From: HGM12587 sp945786935
GTDB taxonomy: Bacteria; Bacillota; Clostridia; Lachnospirales; Lachnospiraceae
Assembly (NCBI GenBank): GCA_945786935.1
Contig: CALZFY010000097.1
Location: 1 to 7,494, forward strand
DNA length: 7,494 bases
Direction of reading: 5' to 3'
The notes under the pieces were generated by a model. The model was not told the DNA's origin. It saw nothing but the letters and a program-made list of their open reading frames with translations, and ran no database searches. Position 1 is the stretch's first letter. Every line of letters starts with the position of its first letter. Both the position numbers and the translations under genes were made by a program. Below, piece after piece: positions 1 through 6,194 of this stretch.

Positions 1-108
1 TGTGAAAATCGGGATTGAAATAGCAACCAATACAGCGATAATTGCTACTACGATTAATAATTCAGCAAGGGTGAAACCTTTCTGATCTTTTTTGAATAAT
101 TTTTTCAT
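1..108 (-). CDS. Type IV pilin precursor, N-terminal part (gene runs off the left edge)
   Basis: Only the first 36 codons are inside the window. They read as a classic class III-signal type IV pilin: a short basic leader (MKKLFKKDQKG, residues 1-11), then the prepilin peptidase site with cleavage expected after Gly11. The mature protein would begin with Phe at +1 and carry the conserved Glu at +5 (Glu16 of the precursor). A hydrophobic helix (ELLIVVAIIAVLVAI, about 16-30) follows, with the usual proline at residue 33. This helix anchors the subunit in the membrane and packs the fibre core. The ATG at 108-106 has an AGGA ribosome site eight bases upstream. The gene follows pilC by 97 bases and is the likely fibre subunit, or a minor pilin, of the system encoded by pilB, pilT and pilC. 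Major versus minor cannot be decided without the C-terminal domain. Confidence 0.95.
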   Translation of the reverse strand, partial: MKKLFKKDQKGFTLAELLIVVAIIAVLVAISIPIFT

Positions 109-155
109 AAGAATCATCCTTTCTCTTTTTCTTTTGGATTTTAAATTTATCTTCA

Positions 156-177
156 GCCTCAATCCGGGTGTCGAGGC
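156..177 (-). other. Intercistronic hairpin between pilC and the pilin gene
   Basis: In minus-strand RNA a 7-bp stem (GCCUCGA with UUGAGGC) closes an 8-base loop. One pair is a G-U wobble that would be an A-C mismatch in plus-strand RNA, so the structure suits the minus transcript. No T tract follows, so it is unlikely to be a full terminator. It may be a processing or stability element that lets the pilin message be separated from the pilBTC message. Confidence 0.4.
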
Positions 178-205
178 GGAAAAACGAATGTGTCTTGGCA
201 TCCTG

Positions 206-1420
206 TTACATGACGCCATACATTTCAAACATTGCCATGTAAATGGCAATAACGATAAATCCGGCAACACCTGCGATAAATACCAAAACTGTAGGTTCCA
301 GTTTGTTTAAAGCATTGGTCATTGCCATTTCAAGCTCTGCATCATAGTAGGCAGCGATGGTGTTTAGCGTATCTTCCAGTTCACCGGTCTCCTCTCCTAC
401 TGCCACCATATCATTTAAGATATCCGGCATGCAGCCTGTCTCTCTCATACTGGCACCAAGTCCGTGACCCTCTGCCAGACGTCCGGAAACCTTTCCGATT
501 TCCTGACTGATATAATAATTATCCAGCACATTGGCTGTGATGGATATCGCTTTGGTAAGGGGCAAACCTGCGGACAGCATGGTTGTCATAGTGTTGGCAA
601 ACTGACTGGCGGCATTTAACTGATTGATATTTCCAAGTACGGGAAGCTTTAATCCCAGCTTTGCCAGTCTCAGTCTTCCATCCTCGGTATTGCCATACAG
701 TTTAAAGGCTATGACGCCAACGGCGGCAACGATTGCCAGATAGATGGTATATTTCCGGAAGAAACCGGATATAGCGATCAGCATCCGTGTCATCAGCGGA
801 AGCTCTGCTCCATAGCTTTCAAAAATACTGGTAAAGGTCGGTACTACCTTAACCATCAAAACGATTACGACCACGATAGCGATCACAATGACAAAAATCG
901 GATAGGACATGGCACTTTTTACCTTGCCCCGGATTTTTGTCTGCCTGTCATAATGTTTATACATGGTATCGAAGGATTTGTCAACATTACCTGACTCTTC
1001 GCCTGCCCGGACAGTTTCCACAAAGGTAGGAGGAAGAAGCTTATCTCCCCGTTCTGCAAAGCTGGCTGCCAATGTTCGGCCTGATTCCACGTCATCTGAA
1101 ACCTGCTTTAACATTTTTTTCAGGGGCTTGTCCGTTGTTTTATCTGCAATGAGCTGTGTGGTACGGGCAATGGGAATTCCTGCTTTCAATATGATGGCAA
1201 ACTGGCTGCACATCACGGTAAATGCTTTGTCATTGAGCTTATTTCCACCAATCTCCATGTTCAGGATTCCCTGCTTATTTTCCTTTACCTCGGTAAGCTT
1301 CAGTACAATATTACAGTTTTGCTTGATTCGGTCTACGGCATCAAACTCATTAAAGCCTTCCACGATACCGCTGACCTTTGCGCCATCCTTGGAAATGGCG
1401 GTATATTTATAAGTAACCAG
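206..1420 (-). CDS. pilC: Type IV pilus inner-membrane platform protein PilC (GspF family), probable CTG start
   Basis: PilC is the polytopic membrane protein on which the PilB and PilT motors act during pilin assembly and retraction. Starting from CTG at 1420-1418 gives 404 residues, the usual family length. The N-terminus (VTYKYTAISKDGAKVSG) is the typical cytoplasmic start of this family. Two T2SSF repeats follow, at about residues 68-190 and 270-392, each with the conserved Gly-Glu-Glu motif (GEESG near 140, GEETGEL near 342). Strongly hydrophobic segments lie near 172-192, 224-242 and 376-398. The first in-frame ATG/GTG-type start, GTG at 1363, would remove the conserved N-terminal 19 residues. 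The CTG has an AGGGGAG ribosome site at 1430-1436, nine bases upstream, and lies 28 bases after the pilT stop. A mutated ATG start is possible. The family assignment is secure; the start is inferred. Confidence 0.95.
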   Translation of the reverse strand: MVTYKYTAISKDGAKVSGIVEGFNEFDAVDRIKQNCNIVLKLTEVKENKQGILNMEIGGNKLNDKAFTVMCSQFAIILKAGIPIARTTQLIADKTTDKPLKKMLKQVSDDVESGRTLAASFAERGDKLLPPTFVETVRAGEESGNVDKSFDTMYKHYDRQTKIRGKVKSAMSYPIFVIVIAIVVVIVLMVKVVPTFTSIFESYGAELPLMTRMLIAISGFFRKYTIYLAIVAAVGVIAFKLYGNTEDGRLRLAKLGLKLPVLGNINQLNAASQFANTMTTMLSAGLPLTKAISITANVLDNYYISQEIGKVSGRLAEGHGLGASMRETGCMPDILNDMVAVGEETGELEDTLNTIAAYYDAELEMAMTNALNKLEPTVLVFIAGVAGFIVIAIYMAMFEMYGVM

Positions 1421-1429
1421 AGTCTTTCA

Positions 1430-1436
1430 CTCCCCT
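1430..1436 (-). promoter_or_regulatory. pilC: Ribosome binding site supporting the CTG start of pilC
   Basis: AGGGGAG on the minus strand, nine bases before CTG 1420-1418, in the 28-base gap after pilT. No ATG, GTG or TTG lies in the pilC frame between the in-frame TGA at 1429-1427 and GTG 1363. A GTG inside this gap is in another frame and meets a TAA after seven sense codons. Confidence 0.6.
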
Positions 1437-1448
1437 CATCTGTATCTT

Positions 1449-2492
1449 CTACAGTCTTTTCTTGATATTTGCAGGATCATGGGCATAATGCTTTGCCACA
1501 TCCATGGAAATTACTCCCTGCGTTACAAGCTTCACCAATGCCTGATCCATGGTCTGTCCTCCAATGGCTGAGCTTGTAGCCACAGCATTGGCAATCTGGG
1601 GTGTATTTCCTGCCCGGATCAGATTTCTGATGGCATCAGTCACTACCATGAGTTCACATGCCAGCACACGACCGCCGCCCTTTTTGGGAACCAGCTGCTG
1701 AGTCAAAACTGCCACCAGACACATGGAAAGCTGGAGACGGATCTGGGTCTGCATGCCTTCCGGGAATACCTGTACGATTCGGTCAATGGAATCAGACGCA
1801 CTTCCTGTATGAAGGGTACCAAATACCAGATGTCCTGTCTCTGCTGCGGTAATAGCTGTTTCTATGGTATCACGGTCACGCATTTCACCAATGAGGATAA
1901 CATTGGGATCCTCACGAAGGCTGGCACGAAGGCCTGCGGAAAAGCTTGCCGTGTCTTTTCCAACTTCTCTTTGATTGATAGCACAAAGATCCGGTTTGTA
2001 AATATATTCTACAGGATCTTCCAGTGTCACGATATGGGCTTTCTGGGTATGGTTGATGGAGTCCATCAGTGCTGCCAATGTGGTAGATTTACCACTTCCT
2101 GTCTCACCGGTAACCAGTACAATTCCTTTGTGAAGCTCGGTAAGTCCGTAAACTGCCGGCGGCAAGCCTAAGTTTTCCAGCTTCGGAATTTCTTCTCTTA
2201 ACAGACGAAGCGCCACACTGGGTATTCCCTGCTGTTTAAAGATATGAATACGGCAGCGGTTTTCGGCATAAGTTCCAGCCATATCAAGCTCTCCTACTCG
2301 TTCCACTTCGCTGTAGGAATCTCCGGCCAGCCATTTGGATAATTCCACACAGTCCTGTGCACTCAAAGGCTCCTCAGTCATATTTTCCAGTTTTCCATCC
2401 TTACGATATTTCGGTGGTACACCGCAAATGATATGGATATCGGATGCTCCGTCTCTTTTGGCCATGGCAACCATTTCTTCTATTGTCATCAT
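1449..2492 (-). CDS. pilT: Type IV pilus retraction ATPase PilT
   Basis: PilT is the cytoplasmic hexameric ATPase that powers pilus disassembly, twitching and DNA uptake. The 347-residue length is normal. Visible motifs: Walker A GETGSGKST (129-137), Asp box VTLEDPVEY (155-163), Walker B NVILIGEMRD (197-206) and His box ETGHLVFGTLHT (218-229). The PilT-specific C-terminal retraction motif appears as AIRNLIRA (287-294), where the usual last residue is Glu. The N-terminal PAS-like part (SDIHI, residues 17-21) is typical, and there is no N-terminal MshEN region or tetracysteine, unlike PilB. ATG 2492-2490 has AGAGGA eight bases upstream; a second ATG follows directly. It lies 13 bases after the pilB stop and 28 bases before pilC, so it belongs to the same operon. 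PilT rather than a second PilB is indicated by its short length and the AIRNLIR motif. Confidence 0.97.
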   Translation of the reverse strand: MMTIEEMVAMAKRDGASDIHIICGVPPKYRKDGKLENMTEEPLSAQDCVELSKWLAGDSYSEVERVGELDMAGTYAENRCRIHIFKQQGIPSVALRLLREEIPKLENLGLPPAVYGLTELHKGIVLVTGETGSGKSTTLAALMDSINHTQKAHIVTLEDPVEYIYKPDLCAINQREVGKDTASFSAGLRASLREDPNVILIGEMRDRDTIETAITAAETGHLVFGTLHTGSASDSIDRIVQVFPEGMQTQIRLQLSMCLVAVLTQQLVPKKGGGRVLACELMVVTDAIRNLIRAGNTPQIANAVATSSAIGGQTMDQALVKLVTQGVISMDVAKHYAHDPANIKKRL

Positions 2493-2505
2493 CTTACGAT
2501 TCCTC

Positions 2506-4215
2506 TCAATCCTCTTCGTTGACTACACGCATCACTTCTTCACTGGTAGTGATTCCCTCCAGTACCAGACGGACTGCATTTTTATGTAAGGATACAAATC
2601 CCGAATCCTCTGACTGAAGTTCTTTTTCAATCATGGAACGGCTCTGTCTGTCTGCGATCAATGCCCGTACCTTCCGGTTAATTGGAAGAATTTCAAATAC
2701 AGCAATTCGACCGCGATAACCGGTGTTAAAGCAGTTGGGACATCCTTTTCCTCTAAAAAACTTGAGTCCTTCTTCATATTTCATGCCAAGATCATCCAAC
2801 TCTTCCGGGGATGGAGTGTAAGCCTGCTTACACTGAGGGCAGATTCTACGAACCAGACGCTGGGAAATAACACCTTTTAATGCACTGGAAATCAGATAAG
2901 GTTCAACTCCAATGTCCTGAAGTCGCTCAATGGTTCCCACCGCATCATTGGTATGGATGGTGGAAAGCACCACGTGACCTGTGATTGCGGCACGCATGGC
3001 GATATCTGCTGTCTCACCATCACGGATTTCTCCTACAGCAATGATATCCGGGTCCTGACGAAGTATGGAACGCAGACCACTGGCAAAGGTCATACCTGTC
3101 TTATCATTGATCTGTACCTGATTGGCGCCATCCATGTGATATTCCACCGGATCTTCCAATGTTACAAGATTCACATCCGGTGTATTGAGCTCGTCGATCA
3201 TGGTATACATCGTCGTGGATTTACCACTTCCGGTAGGACCTACGATCAATACTACACCGCTGTGGCAATGTATGATCTTTTCGTATTTTTCTAAATCTTT
3301 TCCTGTCAGACCGATGGCATCTTTACTGATGCGTCCACCGGATTTATCTAAAAGTCGGGTAACTACCTTTTCTCCATAGACTGTCGGAAGGGTAGAAACT
3401 CGAAGGTCAATATCTTTATCTTTAATGCGGACATTAAATCGACCGTCCTGAGGCACACGGCGTTCGGAAATATCCAGTCCACTCATGATCTTAATACGGG
3501 AAATCACGGAACCCTGCAGATTTTTCGGAACTGTCAGAATTTCTCTCATCATACCGTCAATACGCATGCGGACACGAAGCTGGGACTCCTGAGGCTCCAT
3601 ATGGATATCACTGGCACGTTCTGTAATGGCACGCTCAATGATGGAGTTCACCAGTCGGATGGTTGGTGCACTGTCAATGGCATCTTCGCCCAGCTGGTTA
3701 GACACAAATGCGGTATCCGGTACAGACTGTGTATCACCGGTTGCTGCCGCTTCCCTCTTCATATCCTCGATGGCTTTGGCGGCACCTTCATTTCCGTACA
3801 GGATCTGGATGGCATGCTCTACTGCTGATGCGGTAGCTACCATAGGAATGATCTTCTTACGGACCGCTTTTCTTACATCTTCAATGGCATAAAAGTTCAT
3901 CGGGTCGCTCATGGCGAGGTAAAGCTCGTCTTTTACGGATTTCACCGGTACGACCTGATATTGTTTCGCAAGATTTTTGGGAACGGCTCTTGCAAGCTCT
4001 GTCGGTATATTGATCTTTGTTAAATCTATAAACTCAATACCCAGCTGCATCTGCAATGCTTCGATGAGCTGATTTTCTGTAATGATTCCATTATCAATGA
4101 GCACCTTACCCAAACGATCCTTGGTGCCTTTTTGCAGGTTAAGCCCCAACTCCAGCTGCTCATTTGTAATTGTTCCTGCTGCGATCAGCAGTTCTCCTAA
4201 TCGTCTATAAACCAT
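2506..4215 (-). CDS. pilB: Type IV pilus extension ATPase PilB with N-terminal c-di-GMP-binding MshEN domain
   Basis: PilB is the hexameric ATPase that drives pilin polymerisation through PilC. The 569-residue protein has all key parts. Residues 5-28 and 34-57 are two 24-residue MshEN motifs separated by five residues, with every signature position kept (R5-L6-G7, L10, I16, L21, L25, Q28; R34-L35-G36, L39, I45, L50, L54, Q57). The rest of the N-terminal domain reaches about residue 140. The motor has Walker A GPTGSGKST (326-334), Asp box VTLEDPVEY (351-359), Walker B with VGEIRD (394-399) and a His box around 411-424. A tetracysteine zinc site is made by C459/C462 and C492/C495. ATG 4215-4213 has AAAGG seven bases upstream. 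It is the first gene of the operon, behind its own promoter. A type II secretion GspE is less likely because pilT and a pilin gene follow. Confidence 0.97.
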   Translation of the reverse strand: MVYRRLGELLIAAGTITNEQLELGLNLQKGTKDRLGKVLIDNGIITENQLIEALQMQLGIEFIDLTKINIPTELARAVPKNLAKQYQVVPVKSVKDELYLAMSDPMNFYAIEDVRKAVRKKIIPMVATASAVEHAIQILYGNEGAAKAIEDMKREAAATGDTQSVPDTAFVSNQLGEDAIDSAPTIRLVNSIIERAITERASDIHMEPQESQLRVRMRIDGMMREILTVPKNLQGSVISRIKIMSGLDISERRVPQDGRFNVRIKDKDIDLRVSTLPTVYGEKVVTRLLDKSGGRISKDAIGLTGKDLEKYEKIIHCHSGVVLIVGPTGSGKSTTMYTMIDELNTPDVNLVTLEDPVEYHMDGANQVQINDKTGMTFASGLRSILRQDPDIIAVGEIRDGETADIAMRAAITGHVVLSTIHTNDAVGTIERLQDIGVEPYLISSALKGVISQRLVRRICPQCKQAYTPSPEELDDLGMKYEEGLKFFRGKGCPNCFNTGYRGRIAVFEILPINRKVRALIADRQSRSMIEKELQSEDSGFVSLHKNAVRLVLEGITTSEEVMRVVNEED

Positions 4216-4275
4216 GGCAATGCCTTTCTATATGACACTTATCATCAGTATTGCTTTTACATTTACATACAGTTC

Positions 4276-4304
4276 AGTATACTTTACCAACACAATTCTG
4301 TCAA
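4276..4304 (-). promoter_or_regulatory. SigA-type promoter for the pilBTC-pilin operon
   Basis: On the minus strand a perfect TTGACA -35 box (4304-4299), a 17-base spacer and a TATACT -10 box (4281-4276, one mismatch to TATAAT) stand upstream of pilB. Transcription should begin near 4269, giving a leader of about 54 bases. It sits downstream of the terminator at 4364-4392, so the pilus operon is insulated from phage transcription. Confidence 0.85.
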
Positions 4305-4329
4305 TATTCAACACTTTTTCACCCATATC

Positions 4330-4350
4330 ATATGCTTTTTAAATGCATAT
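4330..4350. repeat. Small inverted repeat upstream of the pilus promoter
   Basis: ATATGC (4330-4335) and GCATAT (4345-4350) are perfect inverted arms around a 9-base AT-rich centre, about 26 bases upstream of the -35 box. The place suits a regulator site, but six-base arms in AT-rich DNA can arise by chance. Confidence 0.25.
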
Positions 4351-4363
4351 TTACCAAAACAAA

Positions 4364-4392
4364 ACAGGGCAGAATCAAAAATTCTGCCCTGT
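4364..4392 (-). terminator. Rho-independent terminator, minus strand
   Basis: A perfect 12-bp stem (arms 4364-4375 and 4381-4392, ACAGGGCAGAAT with its complement) closes a 5-base loop. On the minus strand it is followed by TTTGTTTTGG. The plus strand has no T tract after the stem. It lies 27 bases after the stop codon of the short coding-like tail at 4419-4466 and is best read as that gene's native terminator. Confidence 0.88.
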
Positions 4393-4418
4393 AGTCCATC
4401 TAAAAGATATTGAATTTC

Positions 4419-4466
4419 TTAGAACTTACCAGCGTCTGCTGCTTCCTGGATGGAAACATAAAACAT
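4419..4466 (-). pseudogene. Displaced 3' end of a host gene (candidate prophage integration remnant)
   Basis: On the minus strand an open stretch reads MFYVSIQEAADAGKF followed by TAA (4421-4419). Its codons (GTT, TCC, ATC, CAG, GAA, GCA, GAC, GGT, AAG, TTC) look like a well-expressed host gene, while the DNA on its right turns strongly AT-rich and the frame soon closes with a TAA near 4530. No ribosome site precedes the ATG at 4466. A strong terminator lies 27 bases downstream. I read it as the last codons of a gene whose body is elsewhere, probably across the prophage. The parent gene is not identified. A decayed gene unrelated to the phage is an alternative. Confidence 0.5.
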
Positions 4467-4475
4467 AGAAAGTAC
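4419..4475. other. Probable prophage attachment site (att) region
   Basis: Phage lysis genes end at 4698 and host pilus genes begin with the promoter at 4304. The only coding-like sequence between them is a gene 3' end with its terminator, the usual mark of integration at the end of a gene. Lysis genes next to the attachment site, with integrase expected at the far end, is the common order in Firmicutes prophages. The core and its partner repeat cannot be defined, because the other prophage end is outside the window. Confidence 0.45.
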
Positions 4476-4514
4476 AAGTTTCTTCCTATTATAATAAACA
4501 AGTAATATACAAGT
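4474..4514. repeat. Three direct ACAAGT copies beside the junction
   Basis: ACAAGT occurs at 4474-4479, 4498-4503 and 4509-4514 in the AT-rich DNA just on the phage side of the proposed junction. Short direct repeats here could be integrase arm sites, but the region is AT-rich and the motif is only six bases. Confidence 0.3.
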
Positions 4515-4543
4515 TATTATATTCTTATTTTAATTTATTTGGA

Positions 4544-4572
4544 ATTATAAACAACAAAACAGAAAATGCCAC
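4544..4572 (-). promoter_or_regulatory. Possible minus-strand promoter in the junction region
   Basis: A perfect TATAAT -10 box (4549-4544) stands 17 bases after GTGGCA (4572-4567), which matches TTGACA at four of six positions. Transcription would start near 4537 and run into the terminator at 4364-4392, giving an RNA of about 170-180 bases. The surrounding AT-richness makes chance matches likely. Confidence 0.3.
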
Positions 4573-4697
4573 TGTCGATGGGAGGAGCGACAATGACATT
4601 TCTCAATGCAATATGCTTGATAAAAGACATATTTATAATACAATGTTTTTCCGTATTTTTCCATAAGTATTTTTACTTTTACAATCACTCTGTATTA

Positions 4698-5135
4698 TTA
4701 TGCTCTGAAAGATATCTTCTTTTCAATCTTTCCATTACCATAATCTACCGCAAAGTATTTTGTTGTTCTGTTGTCAATGTGTATGAAACCACTGTTCGGA
4801 TATACAATGATTCCACGGCATCCGATACTCTCATAAAATCTGGCCAGCTCCAGTAATGCTACCTTTCCTTTTGCGTGGTGGTCTACCGCTCTTCCCTGCA
4901 TATGGTAAGAATTTGATGCTCCGCCAATCTTCTTGTTGTAGGCAGGTGTTCTGTAGGCACTATTGATGTAGATTGGAACCTTAAAGCGATATCTGGCCGC
5001 CTGCAGGTAGCCTACTACCGTACTGTCGATCTTGATTAAATCAGATCCGTCCTTGCATGCAAACTCATTGACCTTGAAGTTTTCTGAAATCTTTTGATAT
5101 CCATCACTACACTTGGAATATATTTTTACCGACAT
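4698..5135 (-). CDS. Phage M15-family zinc peptidase (peptidoglycan peptide-cleaving endolysin)
   Basis: A 145-residue peptidase of the M15 (D-Ala-D-Ala carboxypeptidase/endopeptidase-like) family, which cuts peptidoglycan stem peptides. The N-terminus FKVNEFACKDGSD (20-32) is typical of the M15_3 type. The core shows INSAYRTPAYN (57-67), then SYHMQGRAVD (76-85), then FIHIDNR (117-123). The expected zinc ligands are H78, D85 and H119, all present. There is no signal peptide and no cell-wall-binding domain; export would depend on the holin. ATG 5135-5133 is preceded by AGGAGG that overlaps the stop codon of the GH25 gene (TAGGAGG), so the two genes are probably translationally coupled. It is the last gene of the lysis cassette and complements the glycosidase upstream. 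A virion-associated role is possible but less likely in this position. Confidence 0.9.
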   Translation of the reverse strand: MSVKIYSKCSDGYQKISENFKVNEFACKDGSDLIKIDSTVVGYLQAARYRFKVPIYINSAYRTPAYNKKIGGASNSYHMQGRAVDHHAKGKVALLELARFYESIGCRGIIVYPNSGFIHIDNRTTKYFAVDYGNGKIEKKISFRA

Positions 5136-5144
5136 GTCTACCTC

Positions 5145-6155
5145 CTAATTGTAGAACAGGCTCTGGATAGTATCATAACCCGAAATTCCATCCACAACTA
5201 ATCCTAATTTCTTTTGCAGCTCCATTGTTTCTGTTCTGGTGTCTTTTCCGAATTTTCCATCCACATTATTTTCATGCCCAAGGATTTCATTGCAACGTGT
5301 CTGATGCCATGCTACTACAGCTCCTTCGGATCCAACCTTCCAAATCAATCCGACTCTCTTTGCCTTGAGGTTGATTTGTCTTCTGACATACTGTGTCTTC
5401 GGTCCGTCAATACCATCTTCTTTCAGTTCTTTTCCATCCTGGTCGCGATATCCGTCGGCATTGGCTGCCTTCTGGAAGTCCAGGATGTTCAGGTTGCAGG
5501 ATGTTGGCTTGTCCACTACTTTCACATCGTCAAAATCTGTCATATACTTATTCATATCCACTTTTCCGGATACTCCCGGGATACTTCCGGATGATGTATA
5601 CTGCCAGATATCTGCCGTGTCTTCTTCAGATGCAGAAAGATTGGACACATACCGTGCATACCACACATAGACTGTTCCAACCTCTTCTGTAATTCTATTC
5701 ATATCGAAATAGTTTTCCAGATAGTCCTTGTTAGTGTAGATCACCGGGATATATCCTGCGCTCTTAACTTCCTGAAGGAATGCGATGGCAAAGTCCGTAG
5801 CAACAGCACGTGTGATGCTGACTCCGTTCTTTCTGGCATAGTTTATGGAATCATATTCCAAGTCGAATGCGATTGGGCATTTCTCCCAATAATTTTTTGC
5901 ATGCTCTACGGCATACTTTCCTTCTTCCGCTGCCATAGATACATTTAAGGCATAGGAAAACCAATAGAGCATTGTACTAACTCCCAGGTTATAGCATGCC
6001 AGAGCATTTACCGGGAATTTCTGGTCTGTATTGTTCTTACCGTATCCAGCTCGTAGCGCGATACGTTTGTATCCGGCATCTCGGATCTGCTTTATATTGA
6101 CCGTTCCGTTGTGATAGGAAAGGTCTGGTCCTTCATTTTTTACTGTTTTACTCAT
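5145..6155 (-). CDS. Phage endolysin: GH25 lysozyme with two C-terminal peptidoglycan-binding repeats
   Basis: A 336-residue muramidase that cleaves the MurNAc-GlcNAc bond at the end of the lytic cycle. The GH25 domain covers about residues 8-210: it opens with GPDLSYHNG (D11), has the catalytic strand end IAFDLEYD (95-102, D98 and E100) and closes with IWQYTSSG and a VDMN motif (183-202). The C-terminal third holds two divergent PG_binding_1-like units, about 222-262 (DFQKAANADGY...DGIDGPKT) and 278-333 (WHQTRCNEIL...VDGKFGKDT...VDGISGYDT). There is no signal peptide, as expected for a holin-dependent endolysin. ATG 6155-6153 has GGAGG about five bases upstream. It follows the holin by 37 bases, which are mostly filled by a hairpin, and precedes the M15 gene by nine bases. 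Confidence 0.95.
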   Translation of the reverse strand: MSKTVKNEGPDLSYHNGTVNIKQIRDAGYKRIALRAGYGKNNTDQKFPVNALACYNLGVSTMLYWFSYALNVSMAAEEGKYAVEHAKNYWEKCPIAFDLEYDSINYARKNGVSITRAVATDFAIAFLQEVKSAGYIPVIYTNKDYLENYFDMNRITEEVGTVYVWYARYVSNLSASEEDTADIWQYTSSGSIPGVSGKVDMNKYMTDFDDVKVVDKPTSCNLNILDFQKAANADGYRDQDGKELKEDGIDGPKTQYVRRQINLKAKRVGLIWKVGSEGAVVAWHQTRCNEILGHENNVDGKFGKDTRTETMELQKKLGLVVDGISGYDTIQSLFYN

Positions 6156-6172
6156 TTTTCCTCCAAATTATT

Positions 6173-6194
6173 AGAGGACGGTTTCCCGCCCTCT
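6173..6194 (-). other. GAAA-tetraloop hairpin between holin and endolysin genes
   Basis: In minus-strand RNA the arms AGAGGGCGG and CCGUCCUCU form a 9-bp stem with one G-U pair, closed by a GAAA tetraloop. The 5' arm includes the last two bases of the holin stop codon, and the 3' arm ends 18 bases before the endolysin ATG, close to its ribosome site. No T tract follows (AATAATTT), so a strong terminator is unlikely. A role in mRNA stability or in timing endolysin translation is inference. Confidence 0.5.

Larger units (their letters stand above)
4216..4697. other. Gene-free junction region between prophage and pilus operon
   Basis: No intact gene is supported in this 482-base stretch. From right to left it holds AT-rich phage-end DNA with no clear terminator for the M15 gene, a possible promoter (4544-4572), ACAAGT repeats, the host-gene tail (4419-4466), a terminator (4364-4392), a small inverted repeat and the pilus promoter (4276-4304). 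Confidence 0.8.

Noticed and set aside
92..310. Plus-strand frame of 72 residues at the left end
   Set aside because: Runs antisense to the pilin start, the intergenic gap and the pilC end, and has no support.
206..1363. pilC starting at GTG 1363
   Set aside because: It cuts off the conserved N-terminal YKYTA...KVSG segment, which is in frame upstream; the GTG is simply a valine codon.
963..1412. Plus-strand frame of 149 residues opposite pilC
   Set aside because: Lies antisense to conserved PilC coding sequence, with no domain features of its own.
2506..4215. Type II secretion ATPase GspE instead of PilB
   Set aside because: The domain layout is shared, but the adjacent pilT and pilin genes and the Gram-positive character of the window point to a type IV pilus.
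4566..4856. Plus-strand frame of 96 residues across the end of the M15 gene
   Set aside because: More than half is antisense to a well-supported gene and the remainder is AT-rich junction DNA. Its ribosome site is noted as a finding, but a gene call is not justified.
5214..5692. Overlapping plus-strand frames opposite the GH25 gene
   Set aside because: Three frames compete over the same antisense stretch, and the minus strand encodes a clear GH25 protein with its C-terminal repeats.
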